Below, piece after piece: positions 47,627 to 56,577 of a stretch of 64,000 bases of DNA. The stretch is from an uncultured Bacteriovorax sp. (GTDB lineage: Bacteria; Bdellovibrionota; Bacteriovoracia; Bacteriovoracales; Bacteriovoracaceae). The translations under genes were made by a program, and so were the position numbers. Location of the stretch: the NCBI GenBank assembly GCA_946480715.1, contig CAMLKK010000014.1, forward strand, positions 6,371 through 70,370, in the 5' to 3' direction. The notes under the pieces are model-generated. The model was not told where the DNA came from and did no database searches. It saw only the letters and a list, made by a program, of their open reading frames with translations. Position 1 is the stretch's first letter. The number at the start of each line of letters is the position of its first letter.

Positions 47627-48642
47627 TTGAACGATTCATAAAAAACGAACTTACACGAAAACGTTGGAAAATTTTTAAGAGAAGTAAAACAGCAATGTTT
47701 TCATTGATCATCTTAACGTTATTGATTCTCTCGACGTTTCTCTCTCCGCTAATTGCTAATAACCGTCCGATGATTTTGAAGTATCAAGGAACAACTTATT
47801 TCCCACTCTTCAAAGAATACAATGCCGAAACTTTTGGAGTAACAGATTCTTTTGACATTGATTATCGTCAATTGAAATTAGGTGAAGGGGATTATGCTTA
47901 TTGGCCACTTATCCAATGGAACCCTTATGAGAGTAACTCGATTGTAGAGTCTTATCCGTCACCACCAACGAAAACGAATATTCTAGGAACGGATGATCGC
48001 GGAAGAGATGTATTTGCGAGACTGCTTTACGGCTTCAAGTACAGTATTACATATGCTGTCGCTGTTTGGTTTATTTCACTCGTCATTGGAACAATTCTAG
48101 GTGGAGTGATGGGTTATTTTGGCGGGCGAGTTGATTTTGTCGGCCAGAGAATGGTTGAAGTTCTCTCAACCGTTCCCCAATTTTTTCTACTTATCATTCT
48201 TATTTCAATCTTCTCCCCGTCGCTTTGGATGTTGATTGTCATATCTTGTGTGTTCGCATGGATTAGTATTTCATACTATGTTCGTGGGGAGTTTCTTAAA
48301 AATAGAAACAGAGAATATGTTGAAGCAGCGAGATCTTTGGGAGCATCTGATTTAAAAATTATTTTTAAGCATATTCTACCAAACTCGCTTACACCTATTA
48401 TCACTTTCGCACCTTTCACCATCGCTGCGGAAATTGTTGGATTGGCCGCACTTGATTATTTAGGCTTTGGTTTACAAGTTCCGACACCGAGTTGGGGAGA
48501 GTTACTAGCACAAGCACAGAAGAACTATACAATCGCATGGTGGTTGGCCTTCTATCCATCACTTGCCTTATTCGTTGTACTCACTCTCTTGAACCTCATC
48601 GGTCAAGGTGTAAGAGATGCAATGGATCCGAATATGACTTAA
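47623..48642 (+). CDS. yejE: Peptide ABC transporter permease YejE-like
   Basis: The 339-residue permease matches YejE in layout: N-terminal RSKTAMFSLIILTLL, an extended periplasmic loop with YPSPPTKTNILGTDDRGRD, membrane helices, the EAA region YVEAARSLGASDLKIIFKHI, and SWGELLAQAQ before the last helix. The ATP-binding subunit (YejF) is not adjacent; the next gene is a receptor on the other strand. The energising ATPase must be encoded elsewhere. The stop codon interlocks with that of btuB (TTAA). Confidence 0.87.
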   Translation: MIERFIKNELTRKRWKIFKRSKTAMFSLIILTLLILSTFLSPLIANNRPMILKYQGTTYFPLFKEYNAETFGVTDSFDIDYRQLKLGEGDYAYWPLIQWNPYESNSIVESYPSPPTKTNILGTDDRGRDVFARLLYGFKYSITYAVAVWFISLVIGTILGGVMGYFGGRVDFVGQRMVEVLSTVPQFFLLIILISIFSPSLWMLIVISCVFAWISISYYVRGEFLKNRNREYVEAARSLGASDLKIIFKHILPNSLTPIITFAPFTIAAEIVGLAALDYLGFGLQVPTPSWGELLAQAQKNYTIAWWLAFYPSLALFVVLTLLNLIGQGVRDAMDPNMT

Positions 48643-50420
48643 AAGTTGAAATGCGCACCGACGGTTGTGATCCTTCCGCCGGTGCCATACCCGAACGCTT
48701 CTTCATAATTTACATCAAACACATTTTTGATTTTCAAACTTAAGTCACAGTATTGATGAATGCTGTATTGATAATTCAAATCAAATGTTAAATGGTCATC
48801 CATCGTTGTCTTAAGCCCAAGATTGTCGACATCATTTCTCTTACCGACATAGACTAATTGTGGTGTGAATGAGTGCTTCTCGAGTTGATAATATAGACTC
48901 CAATTGGCCGTAACCTTTGCTCGCCTAGGAAGTTGATCTTTAGTAGCAAGATCTTTTGCGGAAAGAAGCGTAAAAGCGAATTTTGTTTGAAGATTATCCT
49001 GCAATTTCAAACTAATTTGAGGATCAATTCCCATTAATCGAGCACGACCATAATTTCTAGTGATAAAAGTTATAGGATCATAACTTAGTCTGTGTTCCAA
49101 ATTTGTGAGGAACCCATCTAAATCAACTGCTACATTTTGAAATTTCCAATTAAAACCTAATTCGTAGGACTGACTTGTCTCTGGAATAAGCTTAGTGTTT
49201 CCATAAGTAGGATCATAGAGCTGACTCAAACTTGGTGCACGAAAACCAGTAGAATAATTTGCTTTAATTTGTACGTCTTCTAAGTCACGCAAATAAGTAA
49301 CCTTATAAGTGAAGTGGTTGTCGAATATTTCATTGATATCCAGTCGTCCACCTAGAGTAAAAATGTTTTTATTAAGACGTTCCCGAGCATAAGTGAATAA
49401 ACTTAAATTTGAATTATCTCTTCCTGCGAGATCTGATTCTTTGTTGAGGTCTACAGAAAAAAAATGATCATAGCTTTCTGTAAACGAGTGATAATGATTA
49501 AGAGAAATATTGTCATTAATACCTTTGGATTTTATTTCATTTCCAGCATTAATGTTCAGCGATCTTTTATTGATCGATCGACTGGCAAGGATTTTACTCT
49601 CACCATTCTCCCAGTCTTGATTGAGCTCGGCCTTGAAAATATCTTGAGAAGTTTTTTGATAATCATTCTGATCATCTCCTCCTGGGCCACCTTGTAAATC
49701 TAATTCGCTGTTGTCAGAGTATCGTCTGTATTGGAAATTCATACGGGTTGATACAGTCAGCTCTTGCTCTATATCGAAGTGTGTATTTAGACTTTTAAAT
49801 CCATCAGCATCTGCTTGTTGAGTATTATCATTTGCAGCTGAGAAACCTTCTGATCTTACCAAATCAAGACCAGTTGAAAGAGATGTGTTGTTGAAACGCT
49901 GTTGAAGGTCAAAGGATGAGTGCAGTGTTGAGTAAGATCCCCAATCGATATTCCCACTTATGGAAGGATCCATCTTAGCTTTTTTACTCGTAAGTAAAAT
50001 AACTCCTCCAATGGCATTGGAGCCGTAGAGTAATCCTTGCGAGCCTTTTAGAACTTCAATTCGCTCAATGTTGTTCAAGTTTAATCGTCCAAAATCAAAT
50101 TGCCGATTCAGGTTGCTTGGATCGTTGAGAATCACTCCATCCAGTACAACTAAAACATGGGAGGAATCGGAGCCTCTTATGAAAAGACTTGCATTACCGC
50201 CGATTGGTCCTGATTGACTGAATTGAATATCAGTTTGATCTTTCAATAAATCCTGAATGTTTGTGGACTTCTCAATTTCAGAAGTATTAAAGACCCTTAT
50301 TTGTGACGGACTTTCGTGTTCCAACGAGCGGATTCGATCAGCAGTAACGATTATGTCTTGTGCAAATAATTTAGGGGTAAAAAAAATAACGAGCGCTATT
50401 GCTCTCAGATTACAAATCAT
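48639..50420 (-). CDS. btuB: TonB-dependent vitamin B12 receptor BtuB
   Basis: This 593-residue outer-membrane receptor has a signal peptide (to KLFA, before QDIIVTADRI). A plug domain includes SLFIRGSDSSHVLVVLDGV and RIEVLKGSQGLLYGSNAIGG. A 22-strand-type barrel follows, ending in TTVGAHFNF with terminal Phe. Its size matches E. coli BtuB (614). Assignment to cobalamin rests on the B12 riboswitch in its leader and the divergent btuFCD genes. GGAG precedes ATG at 50420. An energising TonB-ExbBD system is not in the window. Confidence 0.88.
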   Translation of the reverse strand: MICNLRAIALVIFFTPKLFAQDIIVTADRIRSLEHESPSQIRVFNTSEIEKSTNIQDLLKDQTDIQFSQSGPIGGNASLFIRGSDSSHVLVVLDGVILNDPSNLNRQFDFGRLNLNNIERIEVLKGSQGLLYGSNAIGGVILLTSKKAKMDPSISGNIDWGSYSTLHSSFDLQQRFNNTSLSTGLDLVRSEGFSAANDNTQQADADGFKSLNTHFDIEQELTVSTRMNFQYRRYSDNSELDLQGGPGGDDQNDYQKTSQDIFKAELNQDWENGESKILASRSINKRSLNINAGNEIKSKGINDNISLNHYHSFTESYDHFFSVDLNKESDLAGRDNSNLSLFTYARERLNKNIFTLGGRLDINEIFDNHFTYKVTYLRDLEDVQIKANYSTGFRAPSLSQLYDPTYGNTKLIPETSQSYELGFNWKFQNVAVDLDGFLTNLEHRLSYDPITFITRNYGRARLMGIDPQISLKLQDNLQTKFAFTLLSAKDLATKDQLPRRAKVTANWSLYYQLEKHSFTPQLVYVGKRNDVDNLGLKTTMDDHLTFDLNYQYSIHQYCDLSLKIKNVFDVNYEEAFGYGTGGRITTVGAHFNF

Positions 50421-50423
50421 CTT

Positions 50424-50535
50424 CTCTCCACGAAAGTCTTAGGCATTGAGAGGGATCGGACTATTACCGTTGCGGGCCAGCGATGGAATTTCACCATACT
50501 TCACACTTCTCAATTAAGTTGCCTCATTGTATTGA
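50424..50535 (-). promoter_or_regulatory. Cobalamin (B12) riboswitch in the btuB leader
   Basis: Read on the minus strand, the leader has the conserved cobalamin aptamer core: GGTGAAATTCC (50495-50485), then CGCTGGCCCGCAACGGTAAT (ending near 50462), AGTCCGA, and a diverged B12-box-like GCCTAAGAC (50444-50436). The end of the element contains CTCTC (50452-50448) able to pair with GAGAG (50428-50424), which is the btuB ribosome site. Binding of adenosylcobalamin or related cobalamin would therefore plausibly block btuB translation. Confidence 0.88.
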
Positions 50536-50582
50536 AATGCACTGAACTTTACAATGAAATTAAGCCACCCTAGAATTTGACG

Positions 50583-51641
50583 ATGTATTCATTATTACTG
50601 CTTTTTATAAATTTTTCTTTCGCTTCAAATTGTGAGGATTTAAAACCAATCGGCAGTTTTAAGCCACAACATGCGAAATATTTCTCTTATGCTCAATATG
50701 AAAAGTTCAAAATCGTTGAATCGGGAAGAGGTTCTGAAACAGATAAATTTGTAGTGGCGAGAGAAAAAATTAATTGTGAAACAAAACTTCCTGTCATCTA
50801 CACACCGGTAAAGCGTTTTATTGCAACGTCGACGACACATCTTCCATTTCTGGATTTTTTCAAGCTAGAAGAGACGCTTGTTGCTTTTCAAGGCAAAAAC
50901 TATATTTCTAATCCTAAACTTAGATCAAAAAAAATTTCTGAAATAAGTTATCAACTCAATGCTGAGCAGTTATTGAATCTAAGACCAAATTTAATAATGG
51001 CCTATAAATCAAATTTACCGGCGTGGAAAGGTTTAATAGATTTTAGAAAGTTTAATCTTCCTATTGTGCTCAATTGGGATTTTCTGGAAGAGCATCCACT
51101 TGCGCGAGCAGAGTGGATTATTTTTAACTCACTCTTCTTTGAGAAAGATGAAGATGCAAAAAAATTGTTTGCGAAAATAGTTGCTGACTATACTAATCTT
51201 AAAACGAGTGCTCAAAAGTTGAAAAAGAAAAAAGTCCTTGTCGGTGATATTCAAAACGGCAAATGGGTCACTTGTGGAAGTAGAAGTGATTTAGGTTTGC
51301 TTATTCAAGATGCAGGAGGTGAACTCGTTTTAGATAACGATAAGTCTCAGACTCAGTTCCTGTCACTCGAGTTGGCTTTCAAAAAAAGTAAAGATGCTGA
51401 TCTCTGGCTGCCCCAAAACACTTGGATCAATTTAAATCAATTAAAAGCTGATGCTCGTTACGGTCAGTTACAGACACTGGCCATTTATAACAACACTAAG
51501 ATGTTAAATGCGCACGGATTTAATGATTATTGGGAAACTGGCCTCGCTCGACCAGATTTAATGATTAAAGATTTGATTCGCATTTTCCATCCAGAAGTTT
51601 CGAAAGACGATACACTTTGGTATAAGAAACTACATGAATAA
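50583..51641 (+). CDS. btuF: Periplasmic cobalamin/siderophore-binding protein, BtuF-like
   Basis: The 352-residue protein has a short signal peptide (MYSLLLLFINFSFA, before SNCED). The TroA/FecB-type fold is seen in PVKRFIATSTTHLPFL, LLNLRPNLIMA, and the helix EEHPLARAEWIIFNSLFF typical of class III binding proteins. I use ATG 50583; a TTG six bases upstream is in frame, and the ribosome site is weak. Its stop overlaps btuC by 8 bp. Substrate assignment to B12 comes from the divergent riboswitch-controlled btuB. Confidence 0.78.
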   Translation: MYSLLLLFINFSFASNCEDLKPIGSFKPQHAKYFSYAQYEKFKIVESGRGSETDKFVVAREKINCETKLPVIYTPVKRFIATSTTHLPFLDFFKLEETLVAFQGKNYISNPKLRSKKISEISYQLNAEQLLNLRPNLIMAYKSNLPAWKGLIDFRKFNLPIVLNWDFLEEHPLARAEWIIFNSLFFEKDEDAKKLFAKIVADYTNLKTSAQKLKKKKVLVGDIQNGKWVTCGSRSDLGLLIQDAGGELVLDNDKSQTQFLSLELAFKKSKDADLWLPQNTWINLNQLKADARYGQLQTLAIYNNTKMLNAHGFNDYWETGLARPDLMIKDLIRIFHPEVSKDDTLWYKKLHE

Positions 51642-52578
51642 AAGTTCACTTCTTAAGACATTCGCACTCTCAGCAATCATTCTGATTTTCATCGGGCTGT
51701 TGCTTTATGTAGGTGAAAGTGGAAGTGGTTGGAGTGATGAGCTTATTATCTGGCAAATAAGAGTACCCAAAATCATTACGGCTTTTTTGGCCGGCGGTCT
51801 ACTATCAGCTACTGGTTATTTACTCCAAATTTATTTTCAAAATCCATTAGCGGGTCCAGACCTATTAGGAATCAATTCTGGAGCGAGTTTGGGAATTGCC
51901 ATCGCTATCATGGGATTTTCAGCAAGCACTGTGGCTCAACCCCTCATGGCACTCATCGGGGCCCTTGGTGTTCTTCTTTTACTCAGCATTCTCATCAGAA
52001 AAAATTTTAGCCGGGTAACGGTTTTAATTATGGGACTTTTGATAGCGAGCTTTACCTCTTCACTCATTAGTTTGTTAGTGAATCTATCAGCCGGACTTCA
52101 GGTTAAAAATTATCTTGTTTGGGCCATGGGAACCTTTCAAGCAGTACCACTACAGGACTTAAAACTATTTGTGATGACCGCAATTGCACTAATCTTATAT
52201 CAGGCAACATTCCCCAAAAAATTAAATCTTCTTCTGCTTGGTGATTCATACGCTCATAGCATGGGCTTAAAAGTTAAATCGTTTAAATTCCAACTTATGC
52301 TTGCCTCTGCTTTCAGCGTGGCTCTTGTTACTGTTCATTGCGGTCCCATCGGTTTCATTGGAATCATAGCTCCCCATTTAGCACGATGGACGCTCAAAAG
52401 AAGTGATGCTCACTTTTTACTACCTGTCTGTTTTTTGATGGGAAGCTTGCTTGCCCTGCTGACTGAACTCATTTTAATTTTCACTCATGAATATTCGTTG
52501 GCCACCAATTCAATTCTGGGAATTATTGGAGCACCTATCATTGCTTTTTACTTACTGAAGAAGAATAAATTCGTATGA
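51634..52578 (+). CDS. btuC: FecCD-family permease, BtuC-like
   Basis: The 314-residue integral membrane protein has the BtuC/FecCD hallmarks IRVPKIITAFLAGGLLSATG, FQNPLAGPDLLGINSGA, and GPIGFIGIIAPHLAR near residue 230. About nine or ten membrane helices are expected. It overlaps btuF by 8 bp and btuD by 4 bp, so the three are one transcript. It imports cobalamin across the inner membrane with BtuD, as inferred from the locus. Confidence 0.88.
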   Translation: MNKSSLLKTFALSAIILIFIGLLLYVGESGSGWSDELIIWQIRVPKIITAFLAGGLLSATGYLLQIYFQNPLAGPDLLGINSGASLGIAIAIMGFSASTVAQPLMALIGALGVLLLLSILIRKNFSRVTVLIMGLLIASFTSSLISLLVNLSAGLQVKNYLVWAMGTFQAVPLQDLKLFVMTAIALILYQATFPKKLNLLLLGDSYAHSMGLKVKSFKFQLMLASAFSVALVTVHCGPIGFIGIIAPHLARWTLKRSDAHFLLPVCFLMGSLLALLTELILIFTHEYSLATNSILGIIGAPIIAFYLLKKNKFV

Positions 52579-53288
52579 TGACAGTTGATAACCTTACGAT
52601 TGGATTTGATAACAAGGTGATCCTTTCTTCACTTAGCGGAAGTTTATCCAGAGGAAAACTAGTCGCACTCATGGGACGCAACGGAGTAGGGAAAAGCTGT
52701 CTACTTAAGACTCTAAGTTTAATTCTTGATCCCATAAGTGGACAAATCACAATAGATCAAATCAACATCAAGAATATGACGACAACTGAAAGATCAAAAC
52801 ATCTTGCGATCGTATTGACGGAAAAAATCGATGTTGATTATCTAGCAGTCGATGAAATTCTAAGTATGTCTCGATCACCTTACACAGGCTGGAGTGGCAA
52901 ACTTTCAGAGAATGACCAAGCAATCATCACACAGACTGCTAAACTTCTTAATATTGAATCGATCAGAGAGAAGTTCTTCAGTGATCTTAGTGACGGCTTA
53001 AAACAAAAAGTCATGACGGCGAGAGCGCTCATTCAAGAGCCTCAATTACTCTTCCTCGACGAACCGACTACATTTCTAGACATTCCTGCAAAAAAAGAAT
53101 TGATGAAACTCTTAAAGCTTCTGACTGCAGAAAAAAACTATGGAGTTCTTTTTTCTACGCACGATTGGGAATTAGCAAAAAATGTTGTGGATGAAGTTTG
53201 GTTGATTGATTCAGATAAAAAACTACAAGTTCTGAAGCCGGAAGCCGTTGAGACTTCCGGTCTATTCAAAAAAACCTTTGATCTATAA
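52575..53288 (+). CDS. btuD: ABC ATPase, BtuD-like
   Basis: The 237-residue ATP-binding protein has Walker A MGRNGVGKSCLLK, Walker B LLFLDEPTTFLD and the H-loop STHDW. The signature motif reads LSDGLKQK rather than LSGGQ, a departure seen in some FecE/BtuD relatives. Length fits the family (about 250). It is the last gene of btuFCD, and its end overlaps the HtrA-type protease gene by 6 bp on the other strand. Confidence 0.87.
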   Translation: MMTVDNLTIGFDNKVILSSLSGSLSRGKLVALMGRNGVGKSCLLKTLSLILDPISGQITIDQINIKNMTTTERSKHLAIVLTEKIDVDYLAVDEILSMSRSPYTGWSGKLSENDQAIITQTAKLLNIESIREKFFSDLSDGLKQKVMTARALIQEPQLLFLDEPTTFLDIPAKKELMKLLKLLTAEKNYGVLFSTHDWELAKNVVDEVWLIDSDKKLQVLKPEAVETSGLFKKTFDL

Positions 53289-54350
53289 TTCTACTAGTGT
53301 GACGTCAGCAACTTTTTCTTTATTGTTGCGTACGTATTTTACTTTTACTTTATCGCCGATTTTAAACTTATCGATGGCAGAAAAAAGATCATCGTAAGAC
53401 TTAACTTCATAGCTATTAATCGCTGTGATGATGTCACCAATGTAATATTGTCCGCGACGATCACGCGTGAATCCCATGAGTCCTGCTTTCGCTGCTGGCC
53501 CTTTCGGATCAACAAACTTAATCATAACGCCTTCACGCAGACCAAAGCGAGCAGCTTCATAATCAGCAAGGATGCCGATACCTAGACCAGGACGAATAAC
53601 TTTTCCGTGTTTGATGAGCTGAGGAACAATGTTCGCAACTGTATCGACAGGAATAGCAAAACCTAGACCTGCACTTGCTGATGATCCACCAGCATTGAAG
53701 ATCACTGTGTTGATCCCGATAAGTTTTCCTTGTGAATCAAGAAGAGCACCACCAGAGTTTCCAGGGTTAATTGAAGCATCTGTCTGAATCATTCCATCGA
53801 TGGAAACTCCACCGTAACCAGGAATTTTTCTATCAAGCGCCGAGATCGTTCCCGTTGTAAGAGTGTGGTCGAAACCAAGTGGGTTTCCAATGGCCAATGC
53901 TTTTTGTCCCACCATTAAATTTTTAGAAATACCAAGAGTGATTGTTGTTAATGATTTAGGAAGCTCTTCGAGTTTCAATACGGCGATGTCTTTTTTTGGA
54001 TCAGCTCCAACGAGTTTCGCTCGATATTGTTTTTTATCGTTGCGAAAAGTGATCACATACGTAGCGCCACCATCTACAACGTGAAAATTTGTAATGATGT
54101 GGCCTGATTTATCCCAGACAAATCCCGACCCAATACCTGATTGAACTTCTGTAGGATTAAGATCCCAGAGTCCCTTAGTCTTTATAAGGTTGGAAACGTT
54201 GACGATTGCATCAGCAGTATTTTGGAAGACGGAAATCGAATTTCTTTCGTTTTCCAGCATCATGCTGACATCTCGTTTCGCCGTTTGTTGAGCAAATACC
54301 TGACTCGTTAAAGTTAGGGCAAAAACAATACTGAGAATCAGCTGACTCAT
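53283..54350 (-). CDS. HtrA/Deg-type periplasmic serine protease
   Basis: The 355-residue protein has a signal peptide (to QVFA, before QQTAK). The catalytic triad is complete: His in IITNFHVVDGG, Asp in DPKKDIAVLKLEE, Ser in SINPGNSGGALLDS. One C-terminal PDZ domain follows (about 250-340), so it is DegS/HtrA-like in layout rather than two-PDZ DegP. It degrades or senses misfolded envelope proteins. With RseP at the window's left end a sigma-E-like cascade is conceivable, but no anti-sigma gene is visible here. The start has a GGAGG site upstream. Confidence 0.9.
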   Translation of the reverse strand: MSQLILSIVFALTLTSQVFAQQTAKRDVSMMLENERNSISVFQNTADAIVNVSNLIKTKGLWDLNPTEVQSGIGSGFVWDKSGHIITNFHVVDGGATYVITFRNDKKQYRAKLVGADPKKDIAVLKLEELPKSLTTITLGISKNLMVGQKALAIGNPLGFDHTLTTGTISALDRKIPGYGGVSIDGMIQTDASINPGNSGGALLDSQGKLIGINTVIFNAGGSSASAGLGFAIPVDTVANIVPQLIKHGKVIRPGLGIGILADYEAARFGLREGVMIKFVDPKGPAAKAGLMGFTRDRRGQYYIGDIITAINSYEVKSYDDLFSAIDKFKIGDKVKVKYVRNNKEKVADVTLVEL

Positions 54351-54420
54351 GAATTCCTCCTTGCTACAATAGACTCTATAGATATAATCCCGTTCTAAAA
54401 TTTGTTCAAGAGGCTCGTTA

Positions 54421-55332
54421 ATGGAAATTAAATTCTACAACCGTTTGTCCGGTAAGGTTGAACGTGAAATCGTTTATGGCGATAAGTTCATTGAATGGCT
54501 ATATAAAGCTGAAACCGGAAAAAGGTTGTCGACACTAATCACTAAGGCCCCTTTGAGCCAAATTTACGGTGCGCTTCAAGATTCAAAGTTGAGCCAAAGA
54601 AAAGTAGCGCCTTTCATTAAAAATTTTCACATCAATATGGATGACTTTCTCCCTCAAGAAGGTAGAAGTGAAGGTTCTCCTTATGCAAACTTTAATCAGT
54701 TTTTTATCCGTCGTTTTAAGCCCGGAAAACGTCCCTTCATTCACGAGCCTACAGAGATGGGGGCTTTTGCAGAAGCTCGTTATTTCGGCTATGAGACGGT
54801 TCACGATGACGAAACTGTTCCGGTTAAAGGATTGCACTTAAAACCTCACGCGCTACTCGACAATAAAAAATGGGAAGATGTGTTCCACGATGGGCCAATG
54901 CTGCTCGCGAGATTATGTCCCGTTGATTATCATCGTTTTCATTTTCCTGACGAAGGAAAGATCTTGGATGATTACCGCATTAAAGGTTTGTTTCATTCTG
55001 TAAATCCGTTGGCCCTTAAATCAAAAGAAAATATTCTCATTACGAACGAACGACATGTGAGCATTCTTGAAACAACAAATTTTGGAAAGCTTGCCTACAT
55101 TGAAGTTGGTGCGATGATGGTTGGAAAAATCATTCAATCAAAACCACTCAGCGTAGGACGATCATTTCATCGCGGTGAAGAGAAAGGATATTTCCTCTTT
55201 GGTGGATCAACTGTTGTTGTCATTGGTGAAAAAGGTAAATGGAAACCTAGCCAGGACATTATCGACAACACAAAAAATCACATGGAAACTTATCTTCAAT
55301 TAGGAATGAGTGTTGCTAACAAAGGAAAATGA
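54421..55332 (+). CDS. psd: Phosphatidylserine decarboxylase
   Basis: The 303-residue proenzyme makes phosphatidylethanolamine. The self-cleavage site is present in GYFLFGGSTVVVIG (GGST), and the conserved His lie in LCPVDYHRFHFP. The usual PAD-S/G motif near residue 120 reads FAEAR, so the family Asp appears as Glu. It is of the longer type with an N-terminal extension (FNQFFIRRFKPG). It stands alone, away from pssA. Its last 37 bp overlap the EEP-family gene on the other strand. Confidence 0.9.
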   Translation: MEIKFYNRLSGKVEREIVYGDKFIEWLYKAETGKRLSTLITKAPLSQIYGALQDSKLSQRKVAPFIKNFHINMDDFLPQEGRSEGSPYANFNQFFIRRFKPGKRPFIHEPTEMGAFAEARYFGYETVHDDETVPVKGLHLKPHALLDNKKWEDVFHDGPMLLARLCPVDYHRFHFPDEGKILDDYRIKGLFHSVNPLALKSKENILITNERHVSILETTNFGKLAYIEVGAMMVGKIIQSKPLSVGRSFHRGEEKGYFLFGGSTVVVIGEKGKWKPSQDIIDNTKNHMETYLQLGMSVANKGK

Positions 55333-56063
55333 TCCGAAGGATACTGTCCTTCGAAATCTTTTTTTAGCAATTCAATTTTCAGAACATTAAAATCCTGAGG
55401 AACAAGAATCCAATCGATGCGATCACCAGGGGCACCAACCCCTTTGAAGCTGTGGTGACTTGTTTCTTCGGGATAGCCTTTTTCTTCCCACGGATCTTTC
55501 AATTTAAAATGCTGAAGAAGTCGCGCCTTCACTTCCGTGAGCGGTGACTCGTTGAAATCTCCCATAAGTAGGACGGGATCAGTTCCAAGTTTTGCAATTT
55601 CATGTGCAAGGACGTGGGCTTGTTGAATGCGCGTATCTTGCAAAACATGATCAAGATGTGTGTTGACCACGAGATAAGTTTTTCCATTTTCGTTCAACTT
55701 CACTTTCGCCCAAACACACAGGCGGGGAAAGGAACTTTCAAACGATTTTGAAGCAGCGACATGCGGAGTTTCTGAAAGCCAAATGTCTCCACTTTCCAAA
55801 ACCGTGAATCTTTTTTTATTAATAAAGAGACAGGGATACATCCGCTCTTCAATCCACTCTCTGTGAGCATCAATTAACGTTAGTTCCGGCAGACCTTCCG
55901 CTAAATTTTTTATTTGGCCCTCGCGACCTTCTTGAGTTCCCAAAATATCTGGTGAATGTTCATGAATCAGGCTCAACAGATGAGGACGGCGAAACTCCCA
56001 ATCATTTTTACCATCGGCCGGGTTCGCAAAACGAATGTTGGAAGAGATCACATTTAGCTTCAT
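55296..56063 (-). CDS. Endonuclease/exonuclease/phosphatase-family hydrolase
   Basis: The 255-residue protein has the EEP-fold metal and catalytic motifs: Asn in VISSNIRFANP, Glu in ILGTQEG, His in VVNTHLDHV, Asp/Asn in LMGDFNESP, and SDH in YPSDHFPLLATL with RIDWILV. No signal peptide is seen, so it acts in the cytoplasm unless exported otherwise. The family includes nucleases and phosphodiesterases, and the substrate cannot be named. The first half-site of a repeat/palindrome pair covers its ribosome-site region (56067-56104), suggesting repression. Confidence 0.82.
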   Translation of the reverse strand: MKLNVISSNIRFANPADGKNDWEFRRPHLLSLIHEHSPDILGTQEGREGQIKNLAEGLPELTLIDAHREWIEERMYPCLFINKKRFTVLESGDIWLSETPHVAASKSFESSFPRLCVWAKVKLNENGKTYLVVNTHLDHVLQDTRIQQAHVLAHEIAKLGTDPVLLMGDFNESPLTEVKARLLQHFKLKDPWEEKGYPEETSHHSFKGVGAPGDRIDWILVPQDFNVLKIELLKKDFEGQYPSDHFPLLATLIPN

Positions 56064-56066
56064 AGA

Positions 56067-56104
56067 GTTCTCATTCTAAAACACATTGTTCTCATGTGAG
56101 AACA
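56067..56104. promoter_or_regulatory. Palindromic operator-like site
   Basis: A perfect 8 bp inverted repeat with a 2 bp centre, TGTTCTCA-TG-TGAGAACA, lies at 56087-56104. A second copy of the GTTCTCAT half-site lies 21 bp away (56067-56074), two helical turns, on the same face. The site sits just upstream of the EEP-family start and about 120 bp before the HTH gene, so a dimeric repressor could bind here. Confidence 0.5.
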
Positions 56105-56164
56105 TTTAATTCCATTAAGTCACTTTTAAGTCCTTAAATTGCACAGGGTTATAAAGTTTAGACC

Positions 56165-56181
56165 TTGGCATCATCCCTGCT
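56165..56181 (+). promoter_or_regulatory. Sigma-54-type promoter of the HTH gene
   Basis: TTGGCATCATCCCTGCT (56165-56181) has GG (56167-56168) and GC (56179-56180) exactly 10 bp apart and closely follows YTGGCACGNNNNTTGCW. Transcription would start near 56192, 29 bp before the ATG at 56221. It shares the form TTGGCAT-N6-CTGC with the site at 41395. Confidence 0.6.
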
Positions 56182-56220
56182 TTAGCCCTCAGTATAAAAA
56201 TGCAAGATAGGGGGAGCAAA

Positions 56221-56556
56221 ATGGATATTCAAAAAACAATTCTCAGTCAGTACATGCTTTTAAATAACAAACCAACGTTTAAGCAGATTGCTGCTGATAC
56301 AGGGATTCAAACGACGAGAGTTTTTCGTCTCTTTAATGGCAGCACGATGAAACTTTCTGAATACCAAATTTTTAACCGCAAGGTGAAAGAGAAGATGGGA
56401 CTTTCGGGTGGACTCGAAGACATCGCTTTTGAATGTTCAATGAAACTTTCACCGGAATCAATAAAAGAACTCGAGGTTTTTCTCAAAAGAAAGATCACGA
56501 TGTGGACTCTCACTCAAATAGCCAAACAACCTAAAACTTCAACCTATTCAGCTTAA
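56221..56556 (+). CDS. Small helix-turn-helix protein
   Basis: The 111-residue protein has an N-terminal helix-turn-helix like that of Cro/LacI-type regulators: TFKQIAADTGIQTTRVFRLF near residues 18-37. The rest is helical without a recognised domain. ATG 56221 follows a strong AGGGGGAG site; an ATG at 56200 in frame lies before that site and is less likely. It is followed after 21 bp by a second putative DNA-binding protein. It could bind the palindrome at 56087, which is inference from proximity. Confidence 0.68.
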   Translation: MDIQKTILSQYMLLNNKPTFKQIAADTGIQTTRVFRLFNGSTMKLSEYQIFNRKVKEKMGLSGGLEDIAFECSMKLSPESIKELEVFLKRKITMWTLTQIAKQPKTSTYSA

Positions 56557-56577
56557 ATAACGCCAGGAGTAAAAACC

